Source: Plecoglossus altivelis | Lineage: Eukaryota > Chordata > Actinopteri > Osmeriformes > Plecoglossidae | Assembly: GCA_036571765.1 (NCBI GenBank) | Contig: BROE01000023.1 | Coordinates: forward strand, 1,070,950-1,134,949 | DNA length: 64,000 nucleotides | Reading direction: 5' to 3' | Shown: one piece after another, positions 32,792 to 47,990 of the stretch | How the letters are laid out: each line of letters starts with the position of its first letter | Numbering within the stretch: the stretch's first letter is position 1 | Position numbers and translations under genes: made by a program | Notes under the pieces: generated by a model | What the model was told of the DNA's origin: nothing | What the model saw: the letters and a program-made list of their open reading frames with translations, nothing else | Database searches by the model: none

Positions 32792-35700
32792 AATTATGAC
32801 GGTGCAACCATGTAGGTGGATCACAGAACTGGCTAAACCCTCCAGTACGGAATTAATTTCTGGTTTGGTCAAGAGTGAACTGAAAGTAGGAAGGAATTTA
32901 ATCCAATTCATGTTGATTAGATTTACACAAGGATATTGGCCGTGGTGCTACATCATATGCCGTGATACCTTAATGAGTTCCAATCCTGTCTGACACATGA
33001 AGTCAACATCACACATCGATCACCACTAATGGAACTCTGCTCTCCTTGCTGTCCTCTCTCTCTGTTGCATTTCTCTCCAGCCAAGAGAAGAACGAGATGG
33101 GCTGTTAAAGGAGCCTTTTTGCGGACAGATCTTAATCGGGGAGAGCAGAGTGCAAACCCTGTGCTATGGCAACAACTATTGCAAAGTCAATCGCTGAGTT
33201 CTCTATCTCGCTCTCCATGTTCCTCTACTATACCTCTATCCTTCCACCCTTCATGCTTTCTCCCTCTCGTTGCTTCTTTACCTCCTTATCGTTGTCCGTC
33301 CATCTGTGTGTGTTTGTCATCCTGCAGGGAGTGGCTGTCTCATTTTGGTCAACGGAGCGGGCTTGGTGCAAGGTGAAAGCCCATTGGAGGGGAACAGCTT
33401 GCGAAGGCACTGGCTAATATTTGCTCGGTGCTAAACTGGGCAAACATGGATAAATGGGCACACAATCCCCCGCTCTGTCTATCTACCTCCCCTTTTTTCC
33501 ATCTTTCCACCTCTCCGTCCACCCTATCTTTCGCTCTCTCTCGGCTTTGAAGTTAACTGCCGTGATTGGCACCCTGAGGAATATGAATGTGTGTGTACGT
33601 GTGAGTTTGTGTGTTTCCTGTGTGTCCTTTGTCGATGTGATTGTGGGAGAGACACATACAGATTGTGTGTACCAGTATTCACTATGTCCTTTGTGTTCAA
33701 TCTGGGCTGGGCTGAACTGTAGTGTGTTTGTATCTTTGAATGCATTGTATATGTGTGTACGTGTGAGAGTGTGTGTTTGTGTATGTGTGAGGGTGTGAGA
33801 TGGATAAGTAAGCTACGCAGGGAAGATAATACTCATGAGAAACACACCCACTCATGCACAAAATCATTCACACACACAGATTTGTTTTACTATGCTGGTG
33901 AAGACATCCAGTATAATTCCCTCACATTCAAAATGGTGCTATCCCTAACCATAAACTGTATTGTAATTCCATTGCTAACACTAATTCGAACTTAATGAGA
34001 CCTATACAAATCACTTGTGGGGTTCCAGAAAAGTCCAGACAAAGTGTTTACTATTCTGGTCATTTCACACACAAAGAGATCACAAAGAGGTCGGTTCCAA
34101 TTGGGCCCTTCAATGGACTGAACATCCCCCAAAGGTGTATTAAGTTATTGAGACAACAAAAACCCAGTTCTCTTTGGAAGAAGAAACTGGATGAGGTTAG
34201 TTTGGAGGCCTGCAGGGTGCTCGAGCTGCCTGTTTCAATCCCTTTGGACACCAGAGTAGAAGAGACAGTTTAGCTGGACAGATGTGGGCATTTTGGCCAG
34301 GGGCAATAATTCTACCCCTAATAGAGGTCCTTTAAGTACACGTACACACTCGCATGCATGCAGAGACACACATACACACACATACATTCCTTTTAGCTGG
34401 ACACATCCGTTCACCCTCCTATCTCTCTCTTTCGCTGTGTGCGTTGGGTGGTGGTGGGGGAGGGGTGGGGTTGGTTAAGTAAGCCCTGTGTGAAAGCTCC
34501 AAATAACTTTGTAAAGAAATAATTGTGCACACTTTATTTTCATGCCCATTTACACAGACACCCTCTTGCTAAAGGAAAGGTGTAGCTGGCTGAATTAATT
34601 TGGCTGAAACACCCTAACCCCTCAGAGACTGTAGCTGTAGCCGGAAGCTGAGAGACAGACAGTTAAGTGAAGATGGCTTGTACACTCAGTATGCTAAATT
34701 GCGCAGCCTGATCCCCAGAGACTTTGGTGGGCACGAGAGCTCTCTAAGTAAGGAAAGTAAACTTGCAGAACAAACATGCAAACAAACACATAAGAAACGG
34801 TACTGTACGGTATAGTAAGAAAATCCCTAACGGGACCATAAAGAATCAAATGTTATTTGTTTCTGTAGATTTCTTTTGTACCTTGGTCCTCTATGTTTAA
34901 TGAAGAAATGTATATGCTTACGTGACGGCATGCTTTATTAATTGTTGTAGGACATTACTGACTGTGTATGGCAATCTGTTTTCCAATGGTTTGAAGAGAG
35001 AGAGAGAGAGAGAGAAAGCGTAGGGGAGGGATGGAGGATTTGAAGGAGGGTGGACAGAAAGGGGGAGGTTTCGTATGGGTTAGGGTTGTCCTTGTCACCA
35101 CTGGTGACATTTCGGCCCATGGGAGACACCCATTTTGGTAACTATGGAAACAGTGTCAACGTGCAAAACATTATTTAAATACGTGTGCCGGTATGCAAAT
35201 GGAGCTGCTTTGTTGCGGCTCACCGCTACACAACAAATACACGACGATAGATCAGCAAATGTGAGCAGACTTATTTAGAACATGCTTTGTGAAAGCCTGA
35301 ACAGATAAACAACAAACGTTCCGTCCACACCAGGGGTGGAGCCATGTTGAGACATGGCTCAAAATAAATGAACAAAAGTGCTGATTTTCTGAGTGGTTGT
35401 TTCAATCCAGGACATGGAGATGGTAGTACATAGCTGTGGGGGAACTGGCTGAGGACTTGAGTACTTAAGCATGGAGGAGCAGAGGTGACGCGATGTGACA
35501 GGGTGACAGAATGTGCCACCCTGGTCTGTACAAACAGCATCCACTGGCGTCCCATTGAGGCCTACATGATAGGAATGGAATCTTTAGTTCTGTCGATGTC
35601 TCCTCACTTTCTGACTTGATTCCTTTTTCTGTTTCTTTTCCATCTTTAATGTTCTTGTGTGTGTGTTTGGTCAGGGTCCAGGTGTGGCCAAACAGACTCG

Positions 35701-36734
35701 GCGGGTGATAAACATGGCTGTCTCGCCCGCCCGCAGGTGCCTCCTGTTCATGCTGCGTTGCCGTGGCAACGAGGCAGCCACCCCCCCCCCCTCCAAGAGC
35801 AACGCCCCTTCAGGTCGTCACGGCGATTAATCACTGGCCCGCATTGGCAACAGCAGAGCGATAGAGCCTGGCTGTGATGTCATTTCTTGGAGATATAGCA
35901 GGATTATTCTTTTCTGCTCCAATTTATATAAGTGATCATTAAATTGCCTAAAACTGTATCTGACCACCTGGCTACTTTCTCTCTTAGTGTCTTTATATTC
36001 TCACGTGTATATACTCATGGAAGTTAATGCACATATTCAAAATATCATTAAAAAACAGATAAACAATATATACTCAATATTTGGATAAGTGTATCTTCCC
36101 TTGGATATTTCATGCAGTGAGAGAGAAAGTTGGCTGACCAGAAACCCATTGACACACGCTGACCTATACACTAATCCAGCCGCTATAGCATGTCCGACAC
36201 CACCATGCAATACTGCAAGTTCAGCTCTCTTCATTCAGCCATCTGCCAACAAGACCTTTGTGCCCCCTGTGGTATTCCTGCCAATGTGATAGCCTCTCTA
36301 CCCCTCCTGTGGCCTGTGTGGGATTGCCCCTGGTCTAGTGGGCGAGGCCCACCTTGATCGGGTCATTGGAAGGATGCCACAATGACTAGGCAGACATAAG
36401 GCTGGCTGACCTGTGTGCGGGCTAGGGAAGGGGAGATAGAAGGATGAGGGGGAGATAGAGGGAGGGGTGAGGCCAAGGTGACGTCAGAGAGAGGCCATGT
36501 TTCTCCAGACCTTACCTTTACATCCCAATGCCAAAAAGAGCTACAGAACCACCTGGCCCCTAAATTGTTTGTATGCGAAAGAGGAAAAAGTATTTCTCTC
36601 ATACAGACACACTGGGACAATAATTGCTTCTCGGAATTTCCACCGCAATTCACACGTGTACACATACACGTACAGATGCACCTTAAAATACACGTTTGAC
36701 CCAAAACTCATACACACAGACCGTCATTGTGTCT

Positions 36735-36737
<3 letters not shown>

Positions 36738-36794
<57 letters not shown>
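36738..36794. repeat. (AC)n microsatellite
   Basis: A pure AC run of 57 bases, the longest uninterrupted CA repeat in the window. Confidence 0.97.
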
Positions 36795-36796
<2 letters not shown>

Positions 36797-39700
36797 ACTT
36801 CTCTTAAGGAATGTGTTTATGTGTGTGTGTCAAAAGTGTGTTATAGTTGTTACAAGATGTTCTATGCTAGATCTTCACCTTGCTGACAACTCATTTCCAT
36901 CATGGAGAATTTGTGTTCATTGTAATGCTCAGCACCAACACCACAAGACTGCTCAGCTAAGCAGTCAGTCATCCTGACAAGCACTCCTTATCACAGGCTA
37001 GAGTAGGGAGGATAGGTACTCACAAAACAGAGCGATATGAGCGAGCACACACACATTCTCACGCACACGGACCCACAAGCCCAGGCAATGTTTAAACCCA
37101 AGCAAAGATATACACAAAGGCACAGGCAGAAACCCTCACAAATGTTCAGCTTCACTGCAACGCCCCCCCCCCACACACACACACACACAGAGCCAAGGAC
37201 ACATTGCCATGCAGTATGTGCAGTGCTCTTGGTGGTCCAAGGTGGATTTATGAGCTTGTGCTTTGGTTTATTTACAGGTGCTGTTCTGCTCTGTTTACTG
37301 CCCACTTACTGCTGGAATTTGGCCTTGTTACCCACTGCTGTAGACTGGCATGCAACGTGTGTGTGTTTGTGCGTGCATGCCTGTGTAGCGGAGCGGTTTG
37401 AAGTCAAAACAGCCCTCGCCGCATGGGACACAATGCGATCCCTCCACGAGAGATGCATGCAATCCCACCTCCTACTCTCTACTTGTTGTGCCTCTCATTA
37501 CTGATCATTACCTTGGTCTCCCTGATGCTGAACCTTTCTAAACAAATGGTTCTGTGGCACCGCTCAGTCAAAAACCAGGAGAGAAAAGCAGCCATCAGGC
37601 ATCAATCAAGCGTCTCGGCCATATTTTACCCGCCTGTGTGCTTTTTGCTTGGTCGCAGGGAATGCAGCCTGAGAGAGCACTAGCTGTGTTTGTTTTACAG
37701 ATTAGGCACTTTCACTTTCGAAAAACGCACCAGACATCTTATCTGGCAATCAGGCGGACAGACCTTCTGCTCGCGCACACGTTCACGCACGCATGCACAA
37801 ACAAACACCCGCCCGCACACAACTCGTCACTCAGTCCAAATGACTATCTTCAGCTGAAGTGAAGAGGGAGGGCGAGGAGGAGGCAAGGGAGAGGAGGGTG
37901 GCCGAGGGAGAGAAGATGGGCGATGGGAATGAAGAGAGAGACAGAACAGAGAGAGCAGAGAGATGGGGAGAGAGGAGGGGGGCGAGATAAAGAGGAGGGG
38001 AGCAACCAAGGATGGGTGAGAGTGTGTCCTGATTGCACTCTCCACTCTGCTATTCACCCTCGCCGGCCACACAAATACCTATGATTCCAACGTTTTTTTG
38101 CCTTAATGAGTGCAGATTGACTCCATTCAGCTAGTCTGCTCCAGGGTGATAAATTTGCCCTTATGTCCCTGGGCCTGTCTTACCAGAATGGAGCTAATGG
38201 CAATGTTTCACATCCTCAGTATCAGGGCAGCCCAGCAAGGTTGAGGTGATTGGTTTGTGTACGTGCGTGCGCCTCTGTGCACGTGCAGTCTATAAAGGTT
38301 TTCTCTGGTTCAAACTTCATGCTTGCTAGCTCAAGCTAACGGCCACCACTTCAAATAGACTGAGGTGAGGTTGGGCAGGACATAAGGGGAAAGTTTGCCT
38401 GTGTTGTGCCAGGATGTGTGTGAGGTTCTGTGTGAACCGGGTTTGCAAATGCGGCATAGGTGAAGGGGCATGAACACACTCTTTGGACACCTATTCGTAC
38501 GATGATGCAACATGGCCAATCACAGCCAAATCGCAAGAGTCGGTCTCTTGTCTGCTCTTTAAATCCAGACAGATGCTGCATATGCACATTTATTCATACA
38601 TAATTGAATAAGCTCCATGGATGAACAAAGCCGTACAACCAGGCCTGGCAGTCTAATTATAGACCGCTTGTTAGCAATATCGGCAGAAAAGCTGTGCTTG
38701 GGTGGTATGATGCTTTGATCTATGTCATATTACCTGTTACAGCAACAAATATGACCTTCTCCATGGCATCGATATCAATAATGGATACAGGGAATTAGAA
38801 TAGAGAAGGTGTGTCTGAAAAGAAGTTCAACTTGAATTGATCTATTGTCGTTGAGCATCGGGGGTGAGTGAAGTTGCAAATTGAGGTCACGTGGGTAGGA
38901 AACCTATTTCTTCACCTGCCCACTCACTGATTGTACTTGTGTACTTGTGAGCATCAAGATGCATGCATTTCTCCACACAAGCGCGAGGTACTGACGGAGG
39001 AAAGGCGAGAGAGAACACCAAGCTACGTGGCGGTAGCTGAAGGTTTTGAAGGAAACGTTCTAATTGCGGTGAGACCAGTGCGGGTATGAAGTGTTGGCCA
39101 GCAAGTCCCACGTAGGGTAGCACAACCTTCGAGTTCTCTCTCATTACAAGCTCATGACTCGCCTCCTAAACAATCTCTCTATCTCCCCCTTCTCGCCCCT
39201 TTCCTCTTGTTCGCTCTCTCTCTCTCTGGTCTCTCGGTGTGTTCTCCTTCCTAGATCCTCATCCTTCGTCTGTGGCCTTTGGCAGCTTTTACTCCATGTG
39301 TTTAAGCTCAGTTGGGATTTCATCTTGTACCCTCTGCCTGCACACTCCTCTGAACGCTACTAATTGCACTGTATAACACCCTCCAACTGCACATTTGATT
39401 AAAAAAAATAGTGGAATTAAACCACACACACACAAACACATGGAAACCCAGATCTGAATTCGAGATTTCAAATAAATCTTGGATTCCTGTTGTTGAAAGA
39501 CTGGTGGTGTTTATGGATTGGTAGCTGAAATGCGTTAGCATTTTAAGCCCAATGAACACAGAGGTTGGAGGTTGATATCCATCAGATATCTCCCAATGTC
39601 CATGGCCATTCTTGTGTGTCCGTTCTAGAAAAGACGTTGCGTATCCAAGCATGACTATTGGTCACGGTAGAGTGGATACTGGATTATCTGTCTGTTTGAA

Positions 39701-42700
39701 GCTTTAGAATTGGTTTGCAGGGAAATGTTTACTGTACAAGTCAGAGAGCTGTTCCCGTTGGCTTGTTGTACATGTTTAATAGAAGTGGTTCTGCTCTGTT
39801 TGAGATATTGAGTTTCTGAAGTTGCCTGAGTCCAGCTATTTTAGGCCAGTATCCAATGTCTAAAAAGAGCACAGCAAGGATATAGTAACACAGACACACA
39901 CACCACACACTAATGATTTAGAAGCAGGTGTCAATCAGAGACAGAACAATAAGCTTGGAGATACACAGGTGGCATGCTGGTTCACTGTAGAGTAACTTAC
40001 TGCGAGCATATTCATGCCAGAGATGTTAAGGAAGAGAGTTTGCTAACCAGAGTGGCTTTGCCTGTGCGTGCACGCGCGTGACTCACAGCAGAAACCTTTT
40101 TGGTTATCGCTCCACGAGGATTAGACAGCATAAACTCTGCCTGAGGAGGCTCTCCTAATATCAAACACGATCAAACAACACAACTGGCCTGCACCAGTCC
40201 TTTCCATTAGTCAAAGGCCCTTTTTCATTCACCGGATTGCCATCTTAAATAGCTAATAGACCAAAGCCAACATCACAAAAGCGATGACGAACCCAAATGG
40301 GTCTGCAGAATATTGTTCTAACCAAATAGGGGGTACATTTGTTTATGTAGATCTCCACTCAGCATTGTTGTACTTTGAGTGGGATTATTTATTGTAAGCC
40401 GACGCACCAATCCAAGTGGCTTTCTAGGGGATAGAGAGTCAACTGCTACTCACATCACTGAAACAGCACCGGCCTACCAAAACAATCTATTTACTGTAGC
40501 AGTCACAGGCTCCTTGAATAGCCCCCTAGTGGGCTCAAAATAGAACCACCTGACAACAAGGTCCAGCTCTGGTACATACTTCTCTTTCCCCCCAAACTGT
40601 AGTCCCCTCCCCTCTGCTCTGCACCCCACCCCAACCCCACATAAACCTCTCCAAGACTAGGCTTTGGCGGTGTATGCTCACAACACAACTGCTAAGTCCC
40701 CAATGAGACAGGCCCCATTTAGAAACACATAAAAACCTTCAGCCGAGAGGCAAGGAAGGGAGAAGCAAAGGAGGGATGGAGAAAATGTTAACTCCAAATC
40801 CCCTGTGGGGGGTTTAGAGGGGGCAGATGCTTTTGTGCCGGCAATTTAGCCCTAAGCAGAGTCTGACAAACAGATATATCCAGTCCTGGGTAATACTGCC
40901 TAAATCTAGGCCGAGGGTTTGCCCACTGAAGGAATATTTCCCGGTGTGAGGAAATACCCATGGCATTTATCCCTGTCCTGAGGACTACTTTCAGCCAGGT
41001 CTTACAGGCAGGAAAAAATGTTGCGTGGGGTCGTTAGGGGGTTGGGGGAAAAAAAGCGAGAAAAACCAAGGAGAGTGAAAAGAATCCAAATACATTTGAT
41101 GGAAATAAATTGATTTGGAACCGGGAGGCAGCAAGTATATGTGGATTCTTTCAAAGGTTTTCCTTTCTCATATAGACGTTGGATTTCCATTACCGGAGAC
41201 TAAAATGTATTTCTCGCACCATAATATTGCTCCCAGTGGACTGAGGAGAGTGATGAATGAACAACCACCTGGGAAATATTATATACAATTCACGGCCATT
41301 TTGAGAACATTATTCTTAATAAAGAAGGGTCATCCTCTCTCCTCTGTGTGTCATTAAAAGGCTTCCTCTCACAGGACTGCAGAAGCCACGTGCAATCTGA
41401 TAGCGGGGAATGAGATATAAAGAAAGAGAATCTAAGAAAAGGAGAGAGAGAACACTTTAGCCCGCATAAAAGAGAGCAGGACAAGACAAAGCTTTTTTCC
41501 ACAAAGACTTCTGAGAAAGAGAGAGTGAGAGGGCAAGAGAAAGTGAGATAGAGACAGCGAGAGAAAAATAATGAATGGGTGCTTCCCTAAGATATCCTAC
41601 CTGTGGGTTTGTCTCCTGGAGGAAGGTAGGAGACAGCAGGACAATGTGCGTGTTTGTGCGTGCATGCAGGGTCATGCAGAATCCTATCGGCTCAACAGCC
41701 ATTGCATGGGTGCATTCATGTGCATGAACCCCCCCTCCCCACTTTCTGGGCACCCTGCATTCCTTTGCTGTGATTGGAGTCTTGACCTGAAAGACTGCGA
41801 GGAGGTTTTAGTCAGGCGCGGGATCTGACAGTCTGTAATGAAAGTGTGCGGCGTTTTCCTCTCACCTTTGACCCTCTTTCTCATCCCCCCTCCCCCCCTT
41901 CTCCCTCCAACCACTGTACACCTACACCGCCTGGTGCCGCTGACAGTCGATCCGCCGGCACGTCAGACCAATCGCTTTCCCCGATAGTCGTCTGTCAAAA
42001 TGAAAGAAAGAAACTCGTCCTCTGTTTTTGGATTCTCTTGCTCTCGTCTAGAGCGGTACTGCCAGGCGATAAGCAGGAGTTCAACAACAGAAGCGTCCGA
42101 CATCGTGTTTGGCACTTTTCCGCGTGGAACGGTGCATCGTTATTCACGTGACCTTCCAACCTAATACCCAAAGCTCCGTAAAGGTAGAGCCATTATGCTT
42201 GTTCTTTAATATACTTCCAAAAAAGCCTTTCCACGCTGTCTTTATTCTACTGGCAAAACAGGCACACTTATAGCATAGTACAGCTACATTTTGCTGTAGA
42301 GATTTGCGGGAAAGTGACATAATTATAGTTATAGCTAACCATGATGAACCAAAAGGACTCTTGTAGCTGTTATGGCAGTGCACCATTGGAACTTAACATC
42401 TGGCCAGGAACTAACACCATGAGCTAAGACCCCTGTGATTCAACAAATACGTCTATATGTAATCCAATCTAGGGCATCCCAAAATACTTTGGAGAAGGCT
42501 AATGTTGGGATATCAAAATGGCAACCTGAGGTGAGCGATACTTTGTTCAGTGTGGATGTGGGAGGATAATCTTTTCCATGTTTTCTTGGCCCGTGGTCCT
42601 CATGTCTCGATAACAACCTCTAGCCTTGCGTAAACCCCAGGCCCCCTGGCCTTCCTCTCAATCTCCTATGTTTTCCTCAAGTATCCAATATGCCACCCTC

Positions 42701-43065
42701 ATCCTCACTCCAGAAGCAAAGATAGTTTCGTATTGATGTCGACAGGCTCGTGTCATTAGCGGTCGTCAAACGAGACGTCAAGACAGGAAGAGAGCAACAA
42801 GAGAAAAAAAAGAAAATACAGATGAGTTTTCTGGGAGGGTGCTAGGAGGGGGCAAGAGGGGGAGAGATTAGCCAGAGAGGGCGAAGGGGCTCCAAAGATT
42901 TCCCAGCTGCTGCCTGTTTTGCTTGTCAGAGCCGCAGAGGGCCGGCCTACACCGCTGATGAGAAGAGACGAGAGATGTGGCGCACTTCCTGCCCAGACGC
43001 CGATTTTAATTAACGGCCTGTGTCTGGTAAAATATGCGTTTCCAGGTCAGCCCCAGACTGCTTCG

Positions 43066-43291
43066 AAGAGAGAGGAGAGGTGAGGAGATGGAAATGAGAC
43101 GAGACAAAGAGAGACAAGATGAGCAGAGAAAAAGAGAGCAGATGAGGGACGAGAAGAAGAGATAAGAAGAAAAGCAAGGAAAAAAGGAGGGAAAAGAGAC
43201 GGAAAGCAGGGATGTAACAAGAGAAGGGTAGAGGAGAGATGATAATAGAGGAGCAGAGAAGATTACAGTAGAGGGAAATGGAAAAGAGAAT
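43066..43291 (+). repeat. Long non-tandem polypurine block
   Basis: About 225 bases that are overwhelmingly A and G without a fixed repeat unit. In the neurexin transcript this is a CU-rich tract. Confidence 0.8.
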
Positions 43292-45780
43292 TCTGCTAGG
43301 AGCTGTAGACAGGATGCTGTAATCCAACTATAAAATTCAGACCTCTTTTTCCCCTTTGTGAAATTATTTATATCTCTGAAAGATATAATGTTCTAAAACG
43401 GGTACAAGGTGGATTGCTCTATCCCATCCTTTCTTCCTCTTTATCTCTTTGTTACTTCAACGCAAAGTCGTTTACCTCGACCCTTCCTTCTCCAACTCCC
43501 CTTCCCTTCTCTATCTCGCCAGCCCCCCCACTTCAATCCCACTATCATTATTTAGATCTCTCCTCACTTTCCCTCTCTCTTCCTCATGGTTTATCGCTCC
43601 CGAAACTCCTGCGCATAAACAGTAAATTTGAGCGATACACCAAAGCATTTGGGGGGAGGAGGGGTGGTGGTGGTGGAGGAGGTAGTGTTCTGGGGTAAGT
43701 CGGGACTCGGCAAGCGCGTCTCTGGATTGCTGTCAAAACGCATGAGTCTGCAAGTCTATCAGGGAGGGCTGGGGAGAGGAGCATTTAGAGCAATCTGATC
43801 TTTTTTACTTTACCAAGAGACAGAGCTTACAGAGGTGTCTGACGGGAGTTTCAGGGAAGCGACGGGGCAGTCCGGGGAGGGAGGCGAGGCAATTTGTTTT
43901 TCAGGAATGACAAGGTGTATGATGCGATTGTGAAATGGCATTGTGTGTGTGCATGACAGATTTTAAAAGATCTGGCTTCAGAGCTCTGAAACCTTGAAAC
44001 CTCTGACCTCCGAGCACACCCTCCATCCTGGGCGATCATGCCATCCTTCCGACACCCCCTCACTGTCACTCCCACCTCCCCACCTTTCATCATCCCTCTG
44101 TATTCCTCTCTTCCCAACGCAACAAATACATCCCACACATTGTGCCGCAGAGGTCTGTGTAAGGAACCCTTGTCTTTCAATTGTGTTTTTAACAGCCAGC
44201 CACGAGCCCTTATCAGATCTGCCCCCACCCACACACACACACACACACAAAGAAATTCCCCAAATCCTGCCTTCGATCTGCGGCTGCACGCAGACGGGCA
44301 AGGCTAATGGGATGCAGCTCATGGCCTAGATTAGAAAGGTTTTGAAGAGACTATTTTCTAGAACACGCTTGGCGAAGGGATGGAGAGATCGAGAAAGCAG
44401 GCGAGCAAGAGGCATATAGTGATAGGTAGAGAGAGGGGGACCAGAGAGGTCAGAGTGAGTCGGACTCACAGAAGGCTCAGACAGGCAGATGGACAGAAAG
44501 ACAAACAGACAGAGCCCGTCTTCAGCCTTTCGACTCCCTAGACTTGCCAGTCATGGCTGTCGATGAGAGGCCAGTACCTCGACATGACATGAAGACAGCC
44601 AAAGAAACTCTGGTGAACGTTAAAGGCAGTTAGACGATAGAATGATGCATGAGAACAGCAAAAGAGAGGCATGGGGCGGTCAAGAGTTGTGCATGAAGCA
44701 AAGTGAAAGATGAGAGCAGAAAAAGCCTCTTTCGACCACAGGTACACATCGCAGACATCACTCCCAAAGAACAACATCGACATGCGTGCAGCAGAAGTGT
44801 GTGTCATGTGTAACCCCCCCTTCTTTCTGACATTTTCTACCAGGAAATGGGACGCACCCATGCCTGCATTTCCTCCAAAGCTTGCTGTTTGATGGCGCTG
44901 CCTAAAGCGGTGTTGATGGATGTGCGCGTCATGTTTGCAAGCGAGAGAACCTGAGTTTGCAACCCAACGTGGGGACAGAAAGCCTTACTGGCACCTGCTA
45001 CAGTGGTGCTGCGAGTCGGAAAACAACCAGTTGAGCACAGTTCCACCTGCTGAGACAGATGTTGCACGTGGGAGGGAGTTTCGGGGGCTGAGCATGACTG
45101 TAACTGAGTTGAACTGGTTAAAACTCGCTCCTTGGAATAAATGCCGCCCACGCATGCCATTGAAGAGCAAGATTGTTATTGGTGTGGCTGGCGAAAGCGA
45201 TTAAATTCGGCCCACTTTCTGGTCTTTGTCCGGCGCTAATGGCATTTCTTGGCACTTCTGAAAGACGTTTTGTGTGTGTGTTTGCCTGTGTACTTGTGTG
45301 TGTGTGTGCAACGGCACCAGTGAAGAAAGACAACCAGGCACCTAAGTGCTGAGGCCACTATTGAGTGCACGCCTCTGACCATGTGCTTCAGTAAAGCAGA
45401 CCCCAGCTTGGCACTCACAGGAGCACTAAGCAAACGACTAAGTTTGGAAAAAAAGATGACAAGCAAATCAGAGACCCTGATGGCCTGGCCACTTAAGATT
45501 TAGTTGTAGTCACAAACAACCAAGAGGAGTGGACTAGTGAGGGAGAGCGAGGGAAGGGGAGAGGGAGAGACAGAAGGAGAGAGACAGAGACCGAGAGGGA
45601 CACGGGGTGGATGCCTTTTTGTTTATCCAGCTCTTTGCGAAAATGAGCGTTAGCATTCGGAGGAGAGGCAGCGAGGCGGGCTTTTGAGTTGAGTGAGAAA
45701 TGGTGGGGGGAGGGGGGAGAGATAAATCACTTCATAATTAAACCTCGAAGTTATCTGCACTTCGCAATGCAGAGGTGCAA

Positions 45781-45788
45781 GAGAGAGA

Positions 45789-45828
<40 letters not shown>
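45781..45828. repeat. (GA)n microsatellite
   Basis: A GA run with one AAG interruption near its start. Confidence 0.95.
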
Positions 45829-45831
<3 letters not shown>

Positions 45832-47772
45832 GAGAGAGGCTGAGTCTGGGTAAGGCTTAACTCATAGCAGAGCAGCCTCCAGGACAGAAGGGAGGGGGTT
45901 GGGGAGGGGGGGTGGGGTGGGTCGAGCGAGTGCAGCTATGCCCGGGGCAGATTTCCCTTCCTGCTGCTTGGAGGCTGGCATCACAGGCACTGACAGCATC
46001 ACAGGCGCTGTCTGGGTGAAGGAGCAAGAATTCAATTTTGGACTGGCATTGTTGGTGTGCGAGTCCATATCACATGCACAATGTTTGTCTGTGTATGCAT
46101 ATCTAAACCATACATACATTTAATGCTGTGTGTGTGTTCCCTTGTGCTTTTTAGAGTCGGTCTATATCGCGTGGTGATAGACACACGTTTTTTATGTGTG
46201 CATTTGTCTGAAAGTGTGAATGTGCTCGTGCAAGAGTGTGTGTGTCACTTCACGTCAACCTCCTATGGTCCATCAAACTTTGAGGCCCAGATGTTGGCGC
46301 CTGAGTAGGTTTGACACTCAAGCTGTTGCCCCAGACGACTAGTCCCACCTCCACCAGCCATGCAGGAATGCTGGGAGGTCATGCTGATGGGTAAGACGCA
46401 GGAAAACCTCAGAGACAGTATGTCGCTCAGGATGCAGACTCGCTTTGAGCTTTCAGAATGGTTGCAACTCTTACTTGCCTGGTCTAGTCTTATCTATTGG
46501 TGTATTACGTCAGCCAGTGGGAGAGGAAATGACGGCCATGTGCCTTTGGGAAATGAAGCTATTAGAGGTGGGAAGCTAGTTTATGTATTTTATCTAATGC
46601 ATTTAGCTGAAAAAGGCTTGAAATGATGATTCGGTACTTTGGATGAAGGTGTCTGCTTAGTGAACACTATTATTATTATTGTTATTGTATAAACTCTCAC
46701 TGGTGCAGTTGCTCTCTTGATAACCATAATTATGCTTCCATAATAGAAACTGATTGGACCTAAATAATTTAATGCGACATGAAAATGAATAACTAGTCAG
46801 AAAGAAGACATTCTCGGTTTTGAAAGAACAAAAGAAAACCTGTGAGTAGTAAGAAATCTTATTTTACATAATTTCCTTAAACAGTGCAGATTATCACAGA
46901 CATTATCACACAATCTCCAGAGAGATGATAGAAATACAAATTTCAAATTCGGAAATTATGCACCAATAGAGCATCAAATAGACCCTATTTAACAGAGGGA
47001 GAAAGCTCAGGCTATTAAGGGAATGCTAATGTGTGCTGTGCTTACAGCAAGACAGAACACATGTTAGTTTTACCAGGCCTTCCCAGCAACATGCATAAAG
47101 ACGTTTTTTGGAGTGGTGTATTTTGACCAGCATACAGTTTAGTACTAGGGGGCACAATTCTTTATTTGCCCCCCCCATTTTGAAAGGTTAAAACAAATCC
47201 CAGGGGTCTCCCTCACTGATCCCACCTCCCTCCAACCCGCCCCCCCCCCCCTTGATTAATCTCAATCCCGAAACGATCAATCAGAAATAATTAAAAATCA
47301 GCAAAATGTCAATGCCTGCTTGTGAAGCTTATTAATAGGGTGGACACGTCTCTCTCTATCGGTGCTCTCTGGTAAGGGCGGGAGACAGATGTTTCATGAA
47401 GCACGATGGCGATTATTCATTGAAAAACTGGCGTTGGCTTCCCATTCTGAGCCGCAAGGTAGCTAGAATGATATTACGGTGCTTTGGCTTCGGGCAATGG
47501 TGCAGGTCTGGCATGGAATTACAAGATTGGATGTCAGGGCGGCACCGGGGAGAGAGTGAGGGAGGGGGATGACGCGGCGCCGGTGACCCAGTTTCGGAGG
47601 ACTTTGGCTGGGTTTGGCATGCAGCATGATGCCCCCTGTCCTCCACTCCATTCCTGACCGATGTCCTTCAACTGGGTGGTCAGAGAGACTAGACCAGAAT
47701 GAACTATTGCTTTGCGCTGTCCAGACTATCAGACAGACACTGATTAATGGGTGGGTGGAGGCAACCTGGCAT

Positions 47773-47990
47773 TCTCAGGGAAGGGAGAAAGAGGGAGACA
47801 AGGAAGAAAAGAAGGGTGCAAAGACAGAGTCAGACAGAGAAAGAGAGGGCGACAGGGAGGGAGGGAGAGATAGTGAAAGAGAGACAAAGAAAGATCGAGA
47901 TGGAGGGAGAGAGAAAATGGAAAATTCTAGAGCAGAGAGAGATAGTGAAAGAAAGGAAGGGTAAAAAGGAGTGAGAGAGAGATAGAAGGA
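47773..47990 (+). repeat. Purine-rich GA/GGGA block
   Basis: Irregular GAGA, GGGA and GACA words over about 215 bases. The biased open frames on both strands here are composition artefacts. Confidence 0.85.

Larger units (their letters stand above)
25823..40000 (-). other. nrxn2: Probable nrxn2 intron upstream of the 25.7 kb exon, first part
   Basis: No exon was recognised. I looked for the upstream LNS6 exon (TTYIFGKGGALITYTWP type) and for the beta-neurexin signal-peptide/HHIHHFHG exon and saw neither. The stretch holds GT, C-run, TC and CA microsatellites (30.2, 31.3, 32.5, 32.7 and 36.7 kb) and otherwise unique-looking AT-moderate sequence. Open frames such as 28585-29145 are compositionally biased and resemble nothing I know. 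Confidence 0.7.
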